Below are positions 18,247-28,469 of a stretch of 35,113 bases of DNA, piece after piece. The position numbers and the translations under genes were made by a program. The DNA lies in NCBI GenBank assembly GCA_937950405.1, contig CALFDH010000226.1:1-35113 (forward strand), written 5' to 3'. The stretch comes from an uncultured Meiothermus sp. (GTDB taxonomy: Bacteria > Deinococcota > Deinococci > Deinococcales > Thermaceae). Positions within the stretch are counted from its first letter, which is position 1; each line of letters starts with the position of its first letter. The notes beneath the pieces were generated by a model that was not told where the DNA came from, ran no database searches, and saw only the letters and a list, made by a program, of their open reading frames with translations.

Positions 18247-19932
18247 ATGAACGGAGCCGCCGCTATCTTGAAAGCCCTGGAGATGCAGGGAGTGGATACC
18301 ATCTTTGGGCATCCGGGGGGTACCATCATGCCCACCTACGACGCCCTCTACGACTCGCCGATTCGGCATATCCTGGTGCGCCACGAGCAGGCCGGGGTAC
18401 ATGCCGCCACAGCCTATGCCCGGGCTTCGGGCCGGGTGGGCGTGTGTATGGCGACCTCGGGGCCGGGGGCCTTGAACCTGGTGACGGGCTTGCAGGATGC
18501 GCTTATGGATTCGACCCCGGTGGTGGCCCTGACCGGCAATGTGCCGCAGCACCTGATCGGCACCGATGCTTTTCAGGAGGCCGACGTGGTGGGTATTACC
18601 CAGCCCGTGACCAAGCACAACATGCAGGTGCGCAATGTCAACGATATCCCTCGAGTCATAGCCGAAGCCTTTTACATCGCCTCTACCGGGCGGCCCGGCC
18701 CGGTGCTGATTGACTTTCCGAAAGACGTTCAGCTAGCCGAATTCACCGGTACCTTCGATGTGGAAGTGGATTTGCCGGGGTACAAGCCCACCTTCAAGGG
18801 TCACCCCCGGCAGATTGAGCGGGCGCTCGAGGCCCTGCAAAAGGCGGAAAAACCGGTTCTGATGGTAGGCGGTGGGGCGCAGAATGCAGCACCCGAAATC
18901 ATGGCCTTTGCTGAAAAAACAGGGATTCCGGTGATTCCCACTCTGATGGGGCTGGGAGCCTTTCCCGGAACCCACTCCCAGTGCCTGGGGATGCCGGGGA
19001 TGCATGGTTCGGTGGCGGCCAACCGGGCTATCCACCATGCCGACACCATTCTGGCGATTGGGCTGCGCTTCGACGACCGCGTAACCGGCAAGGTTTCGCG
19101 CTTTGCCCCCAACGCCCATACCGTGATTCATGTAGACATAGACCCTGCCGAGATCGGCAAACTGGTCAAGACTGCTATTCCGGTGGTGGGCGATGCCAAG
19201 TGGGTGGCGGCAGAGCTGGCCAAGGGGGCCAAAAAGTTGAACCTGAGCAAGTGGTGGGCGCAGCTCGAGGACTGGAAAGCCAAGCACCCCTTCGCCTGGA
19301 AGCCCAAGCCCCACCTGCAAAGCCAGGAGGTCATCCAGGCCTTCTGGGAGGCCACCCAGGGTAAAGCGGTGGTGACCGCCGGGGTGGGTCAGCACCAGAT
19401 GTTTGCGGCGCAGTTCTACAAGTTCGATAGGCCGCGCTCCTGGATCAACTCGGGGGGCCTGGGCACCATGGGGGTGGGTTTGCCCTTTGCCATCGGCGCA
19501 GCCCTGGCCCGCCCCGGCGAGCTGGTGATAGACTTCGACGGCGACGGCAGCTTCCAGATGACCCTGCAGGAGCTGGCCACCCTCAAAAAGCACGACCTGA
19601 ACGTCAAAATCGTGATTCTCAACAACGGCTTTTTGGGCATGGTGCGCCAGTGGCAAGACCTCTTCCATGCCAAGCGCTACAGCGAGGTGTACCTGGCCGA
19701 CTCTAACCCCGACTTTGCCAAGCTGGCCGAGGCCTACGGCATCCGGGGCATCACCCTGAGCGACAAGGCCAAGCTGCACGAGACGGTAAAGGAGGTTCTG
19801 GCCCACCCCGGCCCGGTGCTCCTGGAGGCCCGGGTTTACCACGAAGAGGGGGTCTTCCCCATGATTCCTTCGGGCGGAGCCGCAGAGGACATGATTATCG
19901 AGAATCCACGGGAGACGGTGGCTGGAGATTAG
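18247..19932 (+). CDS. ilvB: acetolactate synthase large subunit
   Basis: MNGAAAILKALEMQGVDTIFGHPGGTIMPTYDAL...; ThDP motif GDGSFQMTLQELATLKKHDLNVKIVILNN. Confidence 0.96.
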   Translation: MNGAAAILKALEMQGVDTIFGHPGGTIMPTYDALYDSPIRHILVRHEQAGVHAATAYARASGRVGVCMATSGPGALNLVTGLQDALMDSTPVVALTGNVPQHLIGTDAFQEADVVGITQPVTKHNMQVRNVNDIPRVIAEAFYIASTGRPGPVLIDFPKDVQLAEFTGTFDVEVDLPGYKPTFKGHPRQIERALEALQKAEKPVLMVGGGAQNAAPEIMAFAEKTGIPVIPTLMGLGAFPGTHSQCLGMPGMHGSVAANRAIHHADTILAIGLRFDDRVTGKVSRFAPNAHTVIHVDIDPAEIGKLVKTAIPVVGDAKWVAAELAKGAKKLNLSKWWAQLEDWKAKHPFAWKPKPHLQSQEVIQAFWEATQGKAVVTAGVGQHQMFAAQFYKFDRPRSWINSGGLGTMGVGLPFAIGAALARPGELVIDFDGDGSFQMTLQELATLKKHDLNVKIVILNNGFLGMVRQWQDLFHAKRYSEVYLADSNPDFAKLAEAYGIRGITLSDKAKLHETVKEVLAHPGPVLLEARVYHEEGVFPMIPSGGAAEDMIIENPRETVAGD

Positions 19933-19992
19933 TCTGAGCAGGTCTTGGGTCGTGTGTTGCAGGTCGCAGGCCAAAGGCTGTTTCCAGGCCCC

Positions 19993-20027
19993 GACCTGAG
20001 ACCTGGAACCTGAGACTTTAGACAGGA
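19993..20027. repeat. heptanucleotide array (GACCTGA type), ilvB-ilvN spacer
   Basis: GACCTGA GACCTGG AACCTGA GACTTTA GACAGGA. Confidence 0.7.
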
Positions 20028-20032
20028 GATTT

Positions 20033-20542
20033 ATGCGACATCTAGTTTCGGTGCTAGTACAAGACAACCCCGGCGTCCTGCAACGGATTGCGGGCCTGAT
20101 TGCACGGCGGGGGTTCAACATCGAGTCGCTGGCGGTGGGGCGTACCCACCTGGAAGGTCTTTCGCGGATTTCGCTGGTGGTTTCTGGGGACGATGCGGTG
20201 TTGGAGCAGGTCGAGAAGCAACTCAACCGGCTGATCGAGATCATCAAGGTTACCGACCACTCCGAGCCGCACGTGGAGCGGGAACTGGCTCTGGTCAAGG
20301 TGAGCATTGCCGGGATGGAGGAGCGTATGGAGGTCAAGGATATTGCCGAAGCCTTCCGCGCCCGCATTGTGGACGTGGCCAAGAAATCCATCATCTTCGA
20401 GCTGACCGGCGACTCCACCAAGGTATCGAACTTTGTAGAAGCCATGCGGCCTTATGGGCTGCTCGAGGTCATGCGTACCGGTGCGGTGGGCATGTCCCGT
20501 GGTGAGCAAGTACTCAAGGTACGTGAGAAAAAAGCTGTCTAG
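20033..20542 (+). CDS. ilvN: acetolactate synthase small subunit
   Basis: MRHLVSVLVQDNPGVLQRIAGLIARRGFNIESLAVGRTHLEGLSRISLVV (ACT domain). Confidence 0.96.
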   Translation: MRHLVSVLVQDNPGVLQRIAGLIARRGFNIESLAVGRTHLEGLSRISLVVSGDDAVLEQVEKQLNRLIEIIKVTDHSEPHVERELALVKVSIAGMEERMEVKDIAEAFRARIVDVAKKSIIFELTGDSTKVSNFVEAMRPYGLLEVMRTGAVGMSRGEQVLKVREKKAV

Positions 20543-20602
20543 GATGGGCCCTGCCCATCTTTTCTTTTGTGAGGAAGGTCGGGTAAAAGCGTACGCTTTT
20601 CT

Positions 20603-21663
<1,061 letters not shown>

Positions 21664-21700
21664 CGAGGGAACGGGCCTTAAATCGTCAGACCAGGGCCTT

Positions 21701-21728
21701 GACCTGCGACTTGAGACCTGAGACAACC
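21701..21728. repeat. heptanucleotide array (GACCTGA type), ilvC-leuA spacer
   Basis: GACCTGC GACTTGA GACCTGA GACAACC, followed by AGGAGG. Confidence 0.7.
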
Positions 21729-21738
21729 AGGAGGTTCT

Positions 21739-23298
21739 ATGCGGCACATCCGAATCTTTGACACCACTCTGCGGGACGGCGAGCAGAGCCCTGGGGTGGC
21801 CCTTTCGCTCCAACAAAAACTGGAGATTGCCCACGGCCTGGCCCGGCTGAATGTGGACATCATCGAGGCGGGCTTTCCGGTGAATGGGGCCAGCGAGTTC
21901 GAGTGCGTATCGCGCATTGCCGCCGAGGTGAAGGGGCCGGTCATCTGCGGGCTGGCCCGCACCCACAAGCTCGACATTGAGCGGGCTGCGGCGGCGCTGG
22001 AGAAGGCCGAGAAAAAGCGGATTCACATCTTTACAAGTGCCTCCAGGGTACACCTCGAGTACATGCTCAGGAAAACCCCCGAGGAGATTCTGGAAATCTC
22101 CGACCAGATGGTGCGCTATGCAAGGCAGTTCACCGACGATGTGGAGTTCAGCGCCCAGGACGTAATGCGGGCCGACTTCGACTTCGTCATGAAGCTGTAC
22201 GAGACCGCCATCAACGCCGGGGCTACCACCATCAACATCCCCGACACCACCGGCTACGGCACCCCGCAGGAGTACGGCAACCTGATCGGGCGCATCTACA
22301 AGGAGGTGGTGCGGGGCCGGGATGTGCATATTTCGGCCCACTGCCACGACGACCTGGGCATGGCCACGGCCAATAGCCTGGCGGCGGTGGAGAATGGCGC
22401 CACCCAGATCGAGTGCACCATCAACGGTATCGGCGAGCGGGCTGGCAACACGGCCCTCGAGGAGGTCGTGATGGCCCTTTACACCCGCCGTGACCACTAC
22501 AAGGCCCACACCCGCATCAATACCCGCGAGCTCTACCGCATGAGCCGGATGGTGGAGCGCTACACCGGCATGGTGGTGCAGCCCAACAAGGCCATTGTGG
22601 GGGATAACGCCTTTGCCCACGAGTCGGGCATCCACCAGGACGGTGTGATCAAGAACAAAGAAACCTACGAGATCATGAATGCCGAGTTGGTAGGCCGCCA
22701 GGCGGCAGTGCTGGTGCTGGGCAAGCACTCCGGGCGGGCTGCGGTGAAAAAAGCCCTGGCCGACCTGGGCTACAAGCTGGACGACGCCCAGATCGGCACC
22801 GTCTTTGCCCGCTTCCGCGAGATTGTGGAGCGCAAGGGCCCCATCGAGACCGAGGAGCTGCGGGCGCTGGTGGAGAGCGAGGCGGTTTCGGCCCCGCACC
22901 TGTTTTCCCTCGAGAAGCTCCAGTTCTTCTCGGGCTACGGGATGCTCCCCACCGCTACGGTAAGCCTCGAGACCCCCAAGGGGGTGGTGACCACCACGGC
23001 AATTGGCGATGGGCCGGTGGATGCGGTGTATAAGGCGCTATCCGAGGCGATTGGTTTCAAGCCCGAGCTGGAGCTGTACCGCGTGGAGTCGGTCACGGGC
23101 AGCACCGAGGCCCTGGGCGAGGTGACGGTCAAGCTCAAGCTGGGCGAGGTAATGGCTACCGGGCATGGCATCTCACCCGACATCATCGAAGCCTCGGCGC
23201 GGGCCTACCTCGATGCGGCCAACAAGCTGGCTGCCGGGCAGTCGGCGCGGCATCCCCGATCACTAGATGATGTACAGCGCTCTGGGCTGGGGAAGTGA
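21739..23298 (+). CDS. leuA: 2-isopropylmalate synthase
   Basis: MRHIRIFDTTLRDGEQSPGVALSLQQKLEIAHGLARLNVDIIEAGFPVNGASEFE; C-terminal regulatory domain. Confidence 0.95.
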   Translation: MRHIRIFDTTLRDGEQSPGVALSLQQKLEIAHGLARLNVDIIEAGFPVNGASEFECVSRIAAEVKGPVICGLARTHKLDIERAAAALEKAEKKRIHIFTSASRVHLEYMLRKTPEEILEISDQMVRYARQFTDDVEFSAQDVMRADFDFVMKLYETAINAGATTINIPDTTGYGTPQEYGNLIGRIYKEVVRGRDVHISAHCHDDLGMATANSLAAVENGATQIECTINGIGERAGNTALEEVVMALYTRRDHYKAHTRINTRELYRMSRMVERYTGMVVQPNKAIVGDNAFAHESGIHQDGVIKNKETYEIMNAELVGRQAAVLVLGKHSGRAAVKKALADLGYKLDDAQIGTVFARFREIVERKGPIETEELRALVESEAVSAPHLFSLEKLQFFSGYGMLPTATVSLETPKGVVTTTAIGDGPVDAVYKALSEAIGFKPELELYRVESVTGSTEALGEVTVKLKLGEVMATGHGISPDIIEASARAYLDAANKLAAGQSARHPRSLDDVQRSGLGK

Positions 23299-23626
23299 GA
23301 GCAACCGGCCTTCCTTCCCGGTGTTTAGCGTATGGGCAGCCTGGACGCGCTTCAAGCTACAGTTTTTCGCAAGGAGGAGCCGCTTGGGGAGGTTGAGTCT
23401 CCCAAAATCCTTGCCCTCACGCGTCACTATGTAGAGTTATTGCCCCGCTTTCAAAAAGACTTGGTGGATGAGCGAGATCAACTGTAATCTCGAGGGGGTC
23501 TTCAGTGCTGATGCAGCAGGTATGAAAGTAAATCCGCTGAAGGTTAGCGTTGGGCAAGTATTTTCGGACAAACGAAGCAAGGGCCTGTATCTCCTTGATT
23601 GGGGTTGTATGTGTTAAAATTGCCCT

Positions 23627-23830
23627 ATGGCACGGAAAATTGCCGCTGTGGTGTTCAAGGGGAAAATGGGCGAAGAGCCCTCGGATGCCGCTTACTGGAG
23701 GACGCGCTCGATAGTAGAACGCCTTGAGACCATAGAAAGCATCCGCGCCGAGTATCACGAGTGGAAATATGGCACTGCTCAGCCGAGACTTCAGCGAGTT
23801 CTTAGGGTTCTTAAGTCTGAATCAGGTTAG
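23627..23830 (+). CDS. small antitoxin-like partner of the downstream nucleotidyltransferase
   Basis: 67 aa with SDAAYWRTRSIVERLETIESIRAEYHEWKYG, a pattern often paired with AbiEii/DUF6036-type nucleotidyltransferases; overlaps the next ORF by 62 nt. Confidence 0.6.
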   Translation: MARKIAAVVFKGKMGEEPSDAAYWRTRSIVERLETIESIRAEYHEWKYGTAQPRLQRVLRVLKSESG

Positions 23831-24212
23831 GTATTTGCTGATCGGCGGCTATGCTGTGGGATTGCACGGCCATCCCCGCTACACCAAAGACCTGGACATC
23901 TGGGTTGAGGCCACACCAGAGAACGCCCAAAAACTGGTCAAGGCCATTGAAGATTTCGGCTTTTCCTCCCTCGAGCTAAAGCCAGAGGGCTTTCTCGAGC
24001 CCGGGGTTATCGTGCAGATAGGTTATCCGCCTGTTCGCATAGATTTGCTCACCAAAGCATCCGGTGTTGAGTTTGCCGAATGCTACCAAAACCGCCAATA
24101 GGTGGAGATAGACGGCTTGAAAGTCTCCCTCATCAGCCTGAAGGACTTGCAAAAAAACAAGCGAGCCACGGGCCGACACCAGGACCTGGCAGATCTGGAG
24201 AACCTGGAGTAA
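23769..24212 (+). pseudogene. nucleotidyltransferase-like (AbiEii/DUF6036-type) ORF interrupted by in-frame TAG at 24099-24101
   Basis: MALLSRDFSEFLGFLSLNQVRYLLIGGYAVGLHGHPRYTKDLDIWVEATPENAQKLVKAIEDFGF...YQNRQ*VEIDGLKVSLISLKDLQKNKRATGRHQDLADLENLE*; the sequence after the TAG is the expected C-terminus of the family in the same frame. Confidence 0.75.
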
Positions 24213-24214
24213 AC

Positions 24215-25804
24215 ATGAGTATTGAAATTCTCGACACCACCCTCCGCGACGGCACCCAGGGCGAGGCGGTAAGCCTTTCCTCAGACGACAAAATCGCCAT
24301 CGCCAGGCGTCTGGCGGCCTTCGGCATTCCCCTCATTGAGGGCGGCTGGCCGGGCAGCAACCCCAAGGATGCGGAGTTTTTCGCCCGCATGAAGGGGGTG
24401 GATCTGGGGGCGAGTCGGCTCAGCGCCTTTGGTTCTACCCGTCGCAAAGGGGTGCGGCCCGAGGACGACCCATCGGTGCAGGCCATGGTGGCGGCGGGTA
24501 CGCCGGTCGTAACGGTGGTGGCCAAGACCTGGGACTTCCACGTGACCCATGCCCTCGAGGTCTCGCTGGAAGAAAACCTCCGCATGATCGAGGAAACCTA
24601 CCGTTATCTGGTGGCGAAGGGTAAGCGGGTTATTCACGACGCCGAGCACTTTTTTGACGGCTACAAAGCCAACCGGGGGTATGCCCTAAAGACCCTCGAG
24701 GCCGCCGTGCGAGGTGGGGCCGATACCCTGTGTTTGTGTGATACCAACGGGGGCAGCCTGCCAGAAGAGGTCTTCGAGATAACCAAAGCCGTGCGAGAGG
24801 CTTTCCCGGGCCTGATTATCGGCATTCACCCTCACAACGACAGCGAGCTGGCGGTAGCCAACGCCCTGGCGGCGGTGCGGGCCGGAGCAACCCACGTCCA
24901 GGGCACCATCAACGGGTATGGGGAGCGTTGCGGCAACCTGAACCTGACCAGCGCCATTCCCAACCTGATGCTCAAGTACGGCCTCGAGCTCTTGGGCCTG
25001 AGCCCGGAGAAGCTCGGTCAGCTACGGGAGGTCTCGCACTTTGTGGATGAGCGGGCCAACCTGAGCCCCAATATCCGGGCACCCTACGTAGGCGATGCAG
25101 CCTTCGCTCACAAGGGCGGAATTCACGTCTCGGCGGTGCTCAAAGACCCCCGCACCTACGAGCACGTGCCGCCCGAGGCGGTTGGAAACACCCGCCGGGT
25201 GCTGATCTCGGATCTCTCGGGCCGCTCCAACCTGCTGGCCAAGCTGGCCGAGTCGGGGGTGGAGGTTCCCAGGGAGACCGCCGGGGCTTTGCTGGAGGAA
25301 GTCAAGCAGCTCGAGCACGCCGGCTACTCCTTCGAGGGGGCTGAGGCCAGCTTCTTCCTGCTGGCCCACCGGCTGCGAGGGGGCCAGCTACCTTTTAGCG
25401 TGGAGGGCTTTACGGTCTTCGTGCACGTCAACGATGCCAACCCCGAAACCCCCACCTGGGCCGAGGCCACCGTGCGGGTGCGGGTGGGCGATACCCTCCA
25501 GCACACCGCCGCTGAGAGTCAGCATGGGCCGGTCTCGGCGCTGGATAAGGCTTTCCGCAAGGCCATTGAGCCTTTCTACCCGGAGATTGCCGAGATAGAG
25601 CTTTGCGACTACAAGGTACGCATCCTCTCGGGCCAGGAGGCCGGTACCGCTTCGGGGGTGCGGGTGATGATAGAGATGCACCGGGCCGGCGAACGCTGGA
25701 GCACGGTAGGGGCCAGCAAAAACAACCTCGAGGCCAGCCTCAAAGCCCTCACTGATGGCTACGCCTACGTCCTGGTCAAAAGCCAGCCGGTTCCGCAGGA
25801 TTAG
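24215..25804 (+). CDS. cimA: citramalate synthase
   Basis: MSIEILDTTLRDGTQGEAVSLSSDDKIAIARRLAAFGIPLIEGGWPGSNPKDAEFF; the family's GGWPGSNPKD motif; track start at 24080 is upstream of the homologous start. Confidence 0.9.
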   Translation: MSIEILDTTLRDGTQGEAVSLSSDDKIAIARRLAAFGIPLIEGGWPGSNPKDAEFFARMKGVDLGASRLSAFGSTRRKGVRPEDDPSVQAMVAAGTPVVTVVAKTWDFHVTHALEVSLEENLRMIEETYRYLVAKGKRVIHDAEHFFDGYKANRGYALKTLEAAVRGGADTLCLCDTNGGSLPEEVFEITKAVREAFPGLIIGIHPHNDSELAVANALAAVRAGATHVQGTINGYGERCGNLNLTSAIPNLMLKYGLELLGLSPEKLGQLREVSHFVDERANLSPNIRAPYVGDAAFAHKGGIHVSAVLKDPRTYEHVPPEAVGNTRRVLISDLSGRSNLLAKLAESGVEVPRETAGALLEEVKQLEHAGYSFEGAEASFFLLAHRLRGGQLPFSVEGFTVFVHVNDANPETPTWAEATVRVRVGDTLQHTAAESQHGPVSALDKAFRKAIEPFYPEIAEIELCDYKVRILSGQEAGTASGVRVMIEMHRAGERWSTVGASKNNLEASLKALTDGYAYVLVKSQPVPQD

Positions 25805-25811
25805 CCCTGGG

Positions 25812-26336
25812 TCAAGTGTTGGGCTCAGGCCTTGCGGCCATCTTGGCGAGGGCTTTCTCCTCGGCGGGAATTCGGATAAAGAGCAACAGCGCGTTCAGAA
25901 GGGACGCCACCAGGGCTGTAATCCAGGCGTTGAAAATGAGCGGCAGTGAGAGCAGTTCCAGCGCTACGGCCAGGTAGTTGGGGTGGGGGAAGTAGCGGTA
26001 GGGCCCGGTGCGAACACGGGGTGCGCCGGGAACCACGATGATGCGAGTGTTCCAGTATCTGCCCAGGCTCTGGATGGCCCAGTAGCGCAGGCCCTGGGCC
26101 AGCAGGAACACCGCCAGCCAGAGCCCCCAGATGGGGGAGAGCTGGTTTCGTGCCAGGCCCTCGAGCAGCCACCCCAGCATCCAGCCGCTGTGCAGGACAA
26201 AAAAAAGCGGATAGTGTTCCCTACCAAACTCACGGCCTCCCCTGGCCAGCGCCCAGCGAAGATTGGCCTGGGCCAGGCGCAGCTCCAGCAAGCGCTGGAG
26301 GGCCACCACCGCAAGCGCTACCCAGATCGCTACCAC
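25812..26336 (-). CDS. isoprenylcysteine carboxyl methyltransferase (ICMT)-family protein, BpsB-like
   Basis: Hydrophobic protein with GRYWNTRIIVVPGAPRVRTGPYRYFPHPNYLAVALEL, typical of ICMT-like enzymes; overlaps the type III PKS gene. Confidence 0.8.
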   Translation of the reverse strand: MVAIWVALAVVALQRLLELRLAQANLRWALARGGREFGREHYPLFFVLHSGWMLGWLLEGLARNQLSPIWGLWLAVFLLAQGLRYWAIQSLGRYWNTRIIVVPGAPRVRTGPYRYFPHPNYLAVALELLSLPLIFNAWITALVASLLNALLLFIRIPAEEKALAKMAARPEPNT

Positions 26337-27391
26337 TCCAGTACCACCCCTTCGGCAGCAAAGCCGGGCCCCAAGGCGAGCAGCACCCCTTTACTGCCGG
26401 GCTGGGGCCGCTCGAGCTGGTACATCTGGCGGGCCAGTACAAAAAGCACGGTGGGGCTCGACATATTGCCAAACTTCTTGAGTACGCAGTGGGTGGCCTC
26501 GAGGCTCTTTTCATCCACCCCCATCCCGCTTTTATAGGCCGCGAGCACCTTGGCCCCGCCGGGGTGGAGGGTCCAGATGTCCAAGTCTTTGGCAGCTAGT
26601 CCGTAGCTGGCCAGCCCATCGCGGATCAGGTTCCCCAGTTCGCCCTCGACCAGGGCCGGGATGCTCTGGGCAAAGCGCACTTGCAGCCCCTCGGGGATTA
26701 CATCCCAGCCCATCACCTCGTAGCTCTCTGGCAGCAAGCGGCTGAACCCTCCCAGTACGCTGGGGCCCGCCGAATCTGGAGTACGGGCGTCCATACCCAG
26801 CACCACTGCCGCGGCCCCATCGGCAAACAGGCTGGTGGCGACCAGGTTGCTTTTGCTCAGGTCGCCCCGTACAAAGGTCAGGCTGCACAGTTCAACCGCT
26901 ACCATCAGCACGTACTGGCTTGGGCGACTTTGCGCCAGCTCGCCCGCCCGGGCCAGCCCGGCGGCGCCCCCCGCGCAGCCCAGCCCCCAGATGGGCAGGC
27001 GAACTGCCGAGAGCGGGAGGCCCAGGCGCTGTGCCAAGTGGGCCTCGAGACTCGGGGTCGCAATGCCGGTGGTGGTCACGAGTACCACCGCCCCTACCTG
27101 ATTGGGGGCAATGTGGGCAAGCTCGAGGGCCTCGAGGGAGGCTTTTTCACAAAGGTCTAGCGCAGTCTCGAACCACAACTGGTTTTTCTCGGCAAAGCTG
27201 TGGGGTTCGCCAAACCAAGCCAGGGGAGCCGATAGGTAGCGCGACTCAATGCCGGTGTTCTCGAACACCGTTATCAGCCGTTCCAGACCGGGCAAACCCT
27301 CAAACAGGCTGCGCACCAGGTTCCGAACCTCGGGCTGAGCCACCCGGTGGAGTGGATTTGCCAGGCCAACACCTAGAACTCGAGGCTTCAT
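26330..27391 (-). CDS. type III polyketide synthase (chalcone/stilbene synthase family)
   Basis: WGLGCAGGAAGLARA (catalytic Cys), WTLHPGGAKVL (His), LKKFGNMSSPTVLFVL (Asn). Confidence 0.9.
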   Translation of the reverse strand: MKPRVLGVGLANPLHRVAQPEVRNLVRSLFEGLPGLERLITVFENTGIESRYLSAPLAWFGEPHSFAEKNQLWFETALDLCEKASLEALELAHIAPNQVGAVVLVTTTGIATPSLEAHLAQRLGLPLSAVRLPIWGLGCAGGAAGLARAGELAQSRPSQYVLMVAVELCSLTFVRGDLSKSNLVATSLFADGAAAVVLGMDARTPDSAGPSVLGGFSRLLPESYEVMGWDVIPEGLQVRFAQSIPALVEGELGNLIRDGLASYGLAAKDLDIWTLHPGGAKVLAAYKSGMGVDEKSLEATHCVLKKFGNMSSPTVLFVLARQMYQLERPQPGSKGVLLALGPGFAAEGVVLEW

Positions 27392-27400
27392 TTCAGAACC

Positions 27401-28186
27401 TCAGGTATCGCTTTCTGGGGTCGCGCACGAGTTGCGGAAGACAAACTGGGAAATCCGTTTGCGCTGGTCAGACTTCCAATCAATCCGGGGGCGGGGTCTT
27501 TCAGGTGGCACATAACCCAGCCGATAGACGGCCATGAGCTCCAGGTGCTCGGGCACTTCCAGCAGCTTTTTTAGCTCATCCCATGCCTCGGGGATTTCCA
27601 TGGGCGTGGAGACAAACTGAATGCCCATGCCCAGCTCTACCGTGGTCAGCCAGATGTTCTCGATGGCCATGCCCAAGCCCAAAACGCTGTAGAAGCCGGA
27701 GAGTTGTCCGGGGCGATATTCCTGCTTGTCCAGTAGGGCAGCCAGTAGCAGCGGTGAGCCTGCGACCAGCTTGCGGTTGTCCTCGCCCAGGATCTGGGGA
27801 ACCCGCAAGGTTCGCAGGAGCCCCAGAGCAGAGGGACTCATGATCTGACGGGTAAAGGGGCGCAAGGGGCCTGGTAACTGGTCAATCAGAATACCGTCGC
27901 GCCGTTCGTCCATCTCTTTTTCTGTAAAACGGAAGTAGGGGCGATAGCGCTCGAAGAACTTGCCATCGGCGATCAATTGTTGCATGGTTCGTCCGCCAAT
28001 CTCGGCAATTTTTTCCCGCTTGGCTTTGTCCTCAATCAAAATGAAGCGCCAGGGCTGGGAGTTGAAATGGCTGGGCGCTCGGCTGGCGGCTTCCATCAGC
28101 AAATGCTGGTGTTCCCTGGATACAGGCTTGTCCAGAAAGGGGCCGTTGGTGGTTTTGCGTTTTCGGATAACCTCCAGGAACTCCAT
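27401..28186 (-). CDS. nitroreductase family protein
   Basis: [63 protein letters not shown]. Confidence 0.9.
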   Translation of the reverse strand: MEFLEVIRKRKTTNGPFLDKPVSREHQHLLMEAASRAPSHFNSQPWRFILIEDKAKREKIAEIGGRTMQQLIADGKFFERYRPYFRFTEKEMDERRDGILIDQLPGPLRPFTRQIMSPSALGLLRTLRVPQILGEDNRKLVAGSPLLLAALLDKQEYRPGQLSGFYSVLGLGMAIENIWLTTVELGMGIQFVSTPMEIPEAWDELKKLLEVPEHLELMAVYRLGYVPPERPRPRIDWKSDQRKRISQFVFRNSCATPESDT

Positions 28187-28187
28187 A

Positions 28188-28469
28188 TTATCCCCCTACT
28201 GCCAACAAGTATCCCACCAACCCTACCACACCCAGTGTGGGGTGGAGCCGGGTGCGGGGCTTGGCTTTGGGGAACCAGGCCAAGCAAGCCACGGTGAGGA
28301 GTAGCCACCACTCTTGGGTCAAAACCATCGCCAGGATAGTGCTGACAAAAACCACCAGGTATAGCCCGTGGTGCCAGATGCCGAAATGCGTCAGCCGAAA
28401 CTGTGCGGCCAGCCCCACCAGCATGTTGAGCGCATACAGGCTAAAACCCACTGCTACAAGAGGGGACAT
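28188..28469 (-). CDS. small integral membrane protein
   Basis: [93 protein letters not shown]; -10-like TATGCT 7 nt upstream of the ATG. Confidence 0.65.
   Translation of the reverse strand: MSPLVAVGFSLYALNMLVGLAAQFRLTHFGIWHHGLYLVVFVSTILAMVLTQEWWLLLTVACLAWFPKAKPRTRLHPTLGVVGLVGYLLAVGG

Noticed and set aside
18733-20445. 570-aa minus-strand ORF opposite ilvB/ilvN
   Set aside because: Shadow ORF caused by GC3-biased codons; composition rich in Arg/Gly/His/Pro and no family motif, while the + strand encodes clear IlvB/IlvN.
23332-23487. 51-aa ORF after leuA (MGSLDALQATVFRKEEPLGEVESPKILALTRHYVELLPRFQKDLVDERDQL)
   Set aside because: Plausible composition but no recognised family and no clear RBS; could be a gene remnant. 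Left uncalled.
23417-23758. 113-aa minus-strand ORF across the antitoxin-like gene start
   Set aside because: No recognisable motif; overlaps the better-supported plus-strand ORF and its promoter. Not enough evidence.
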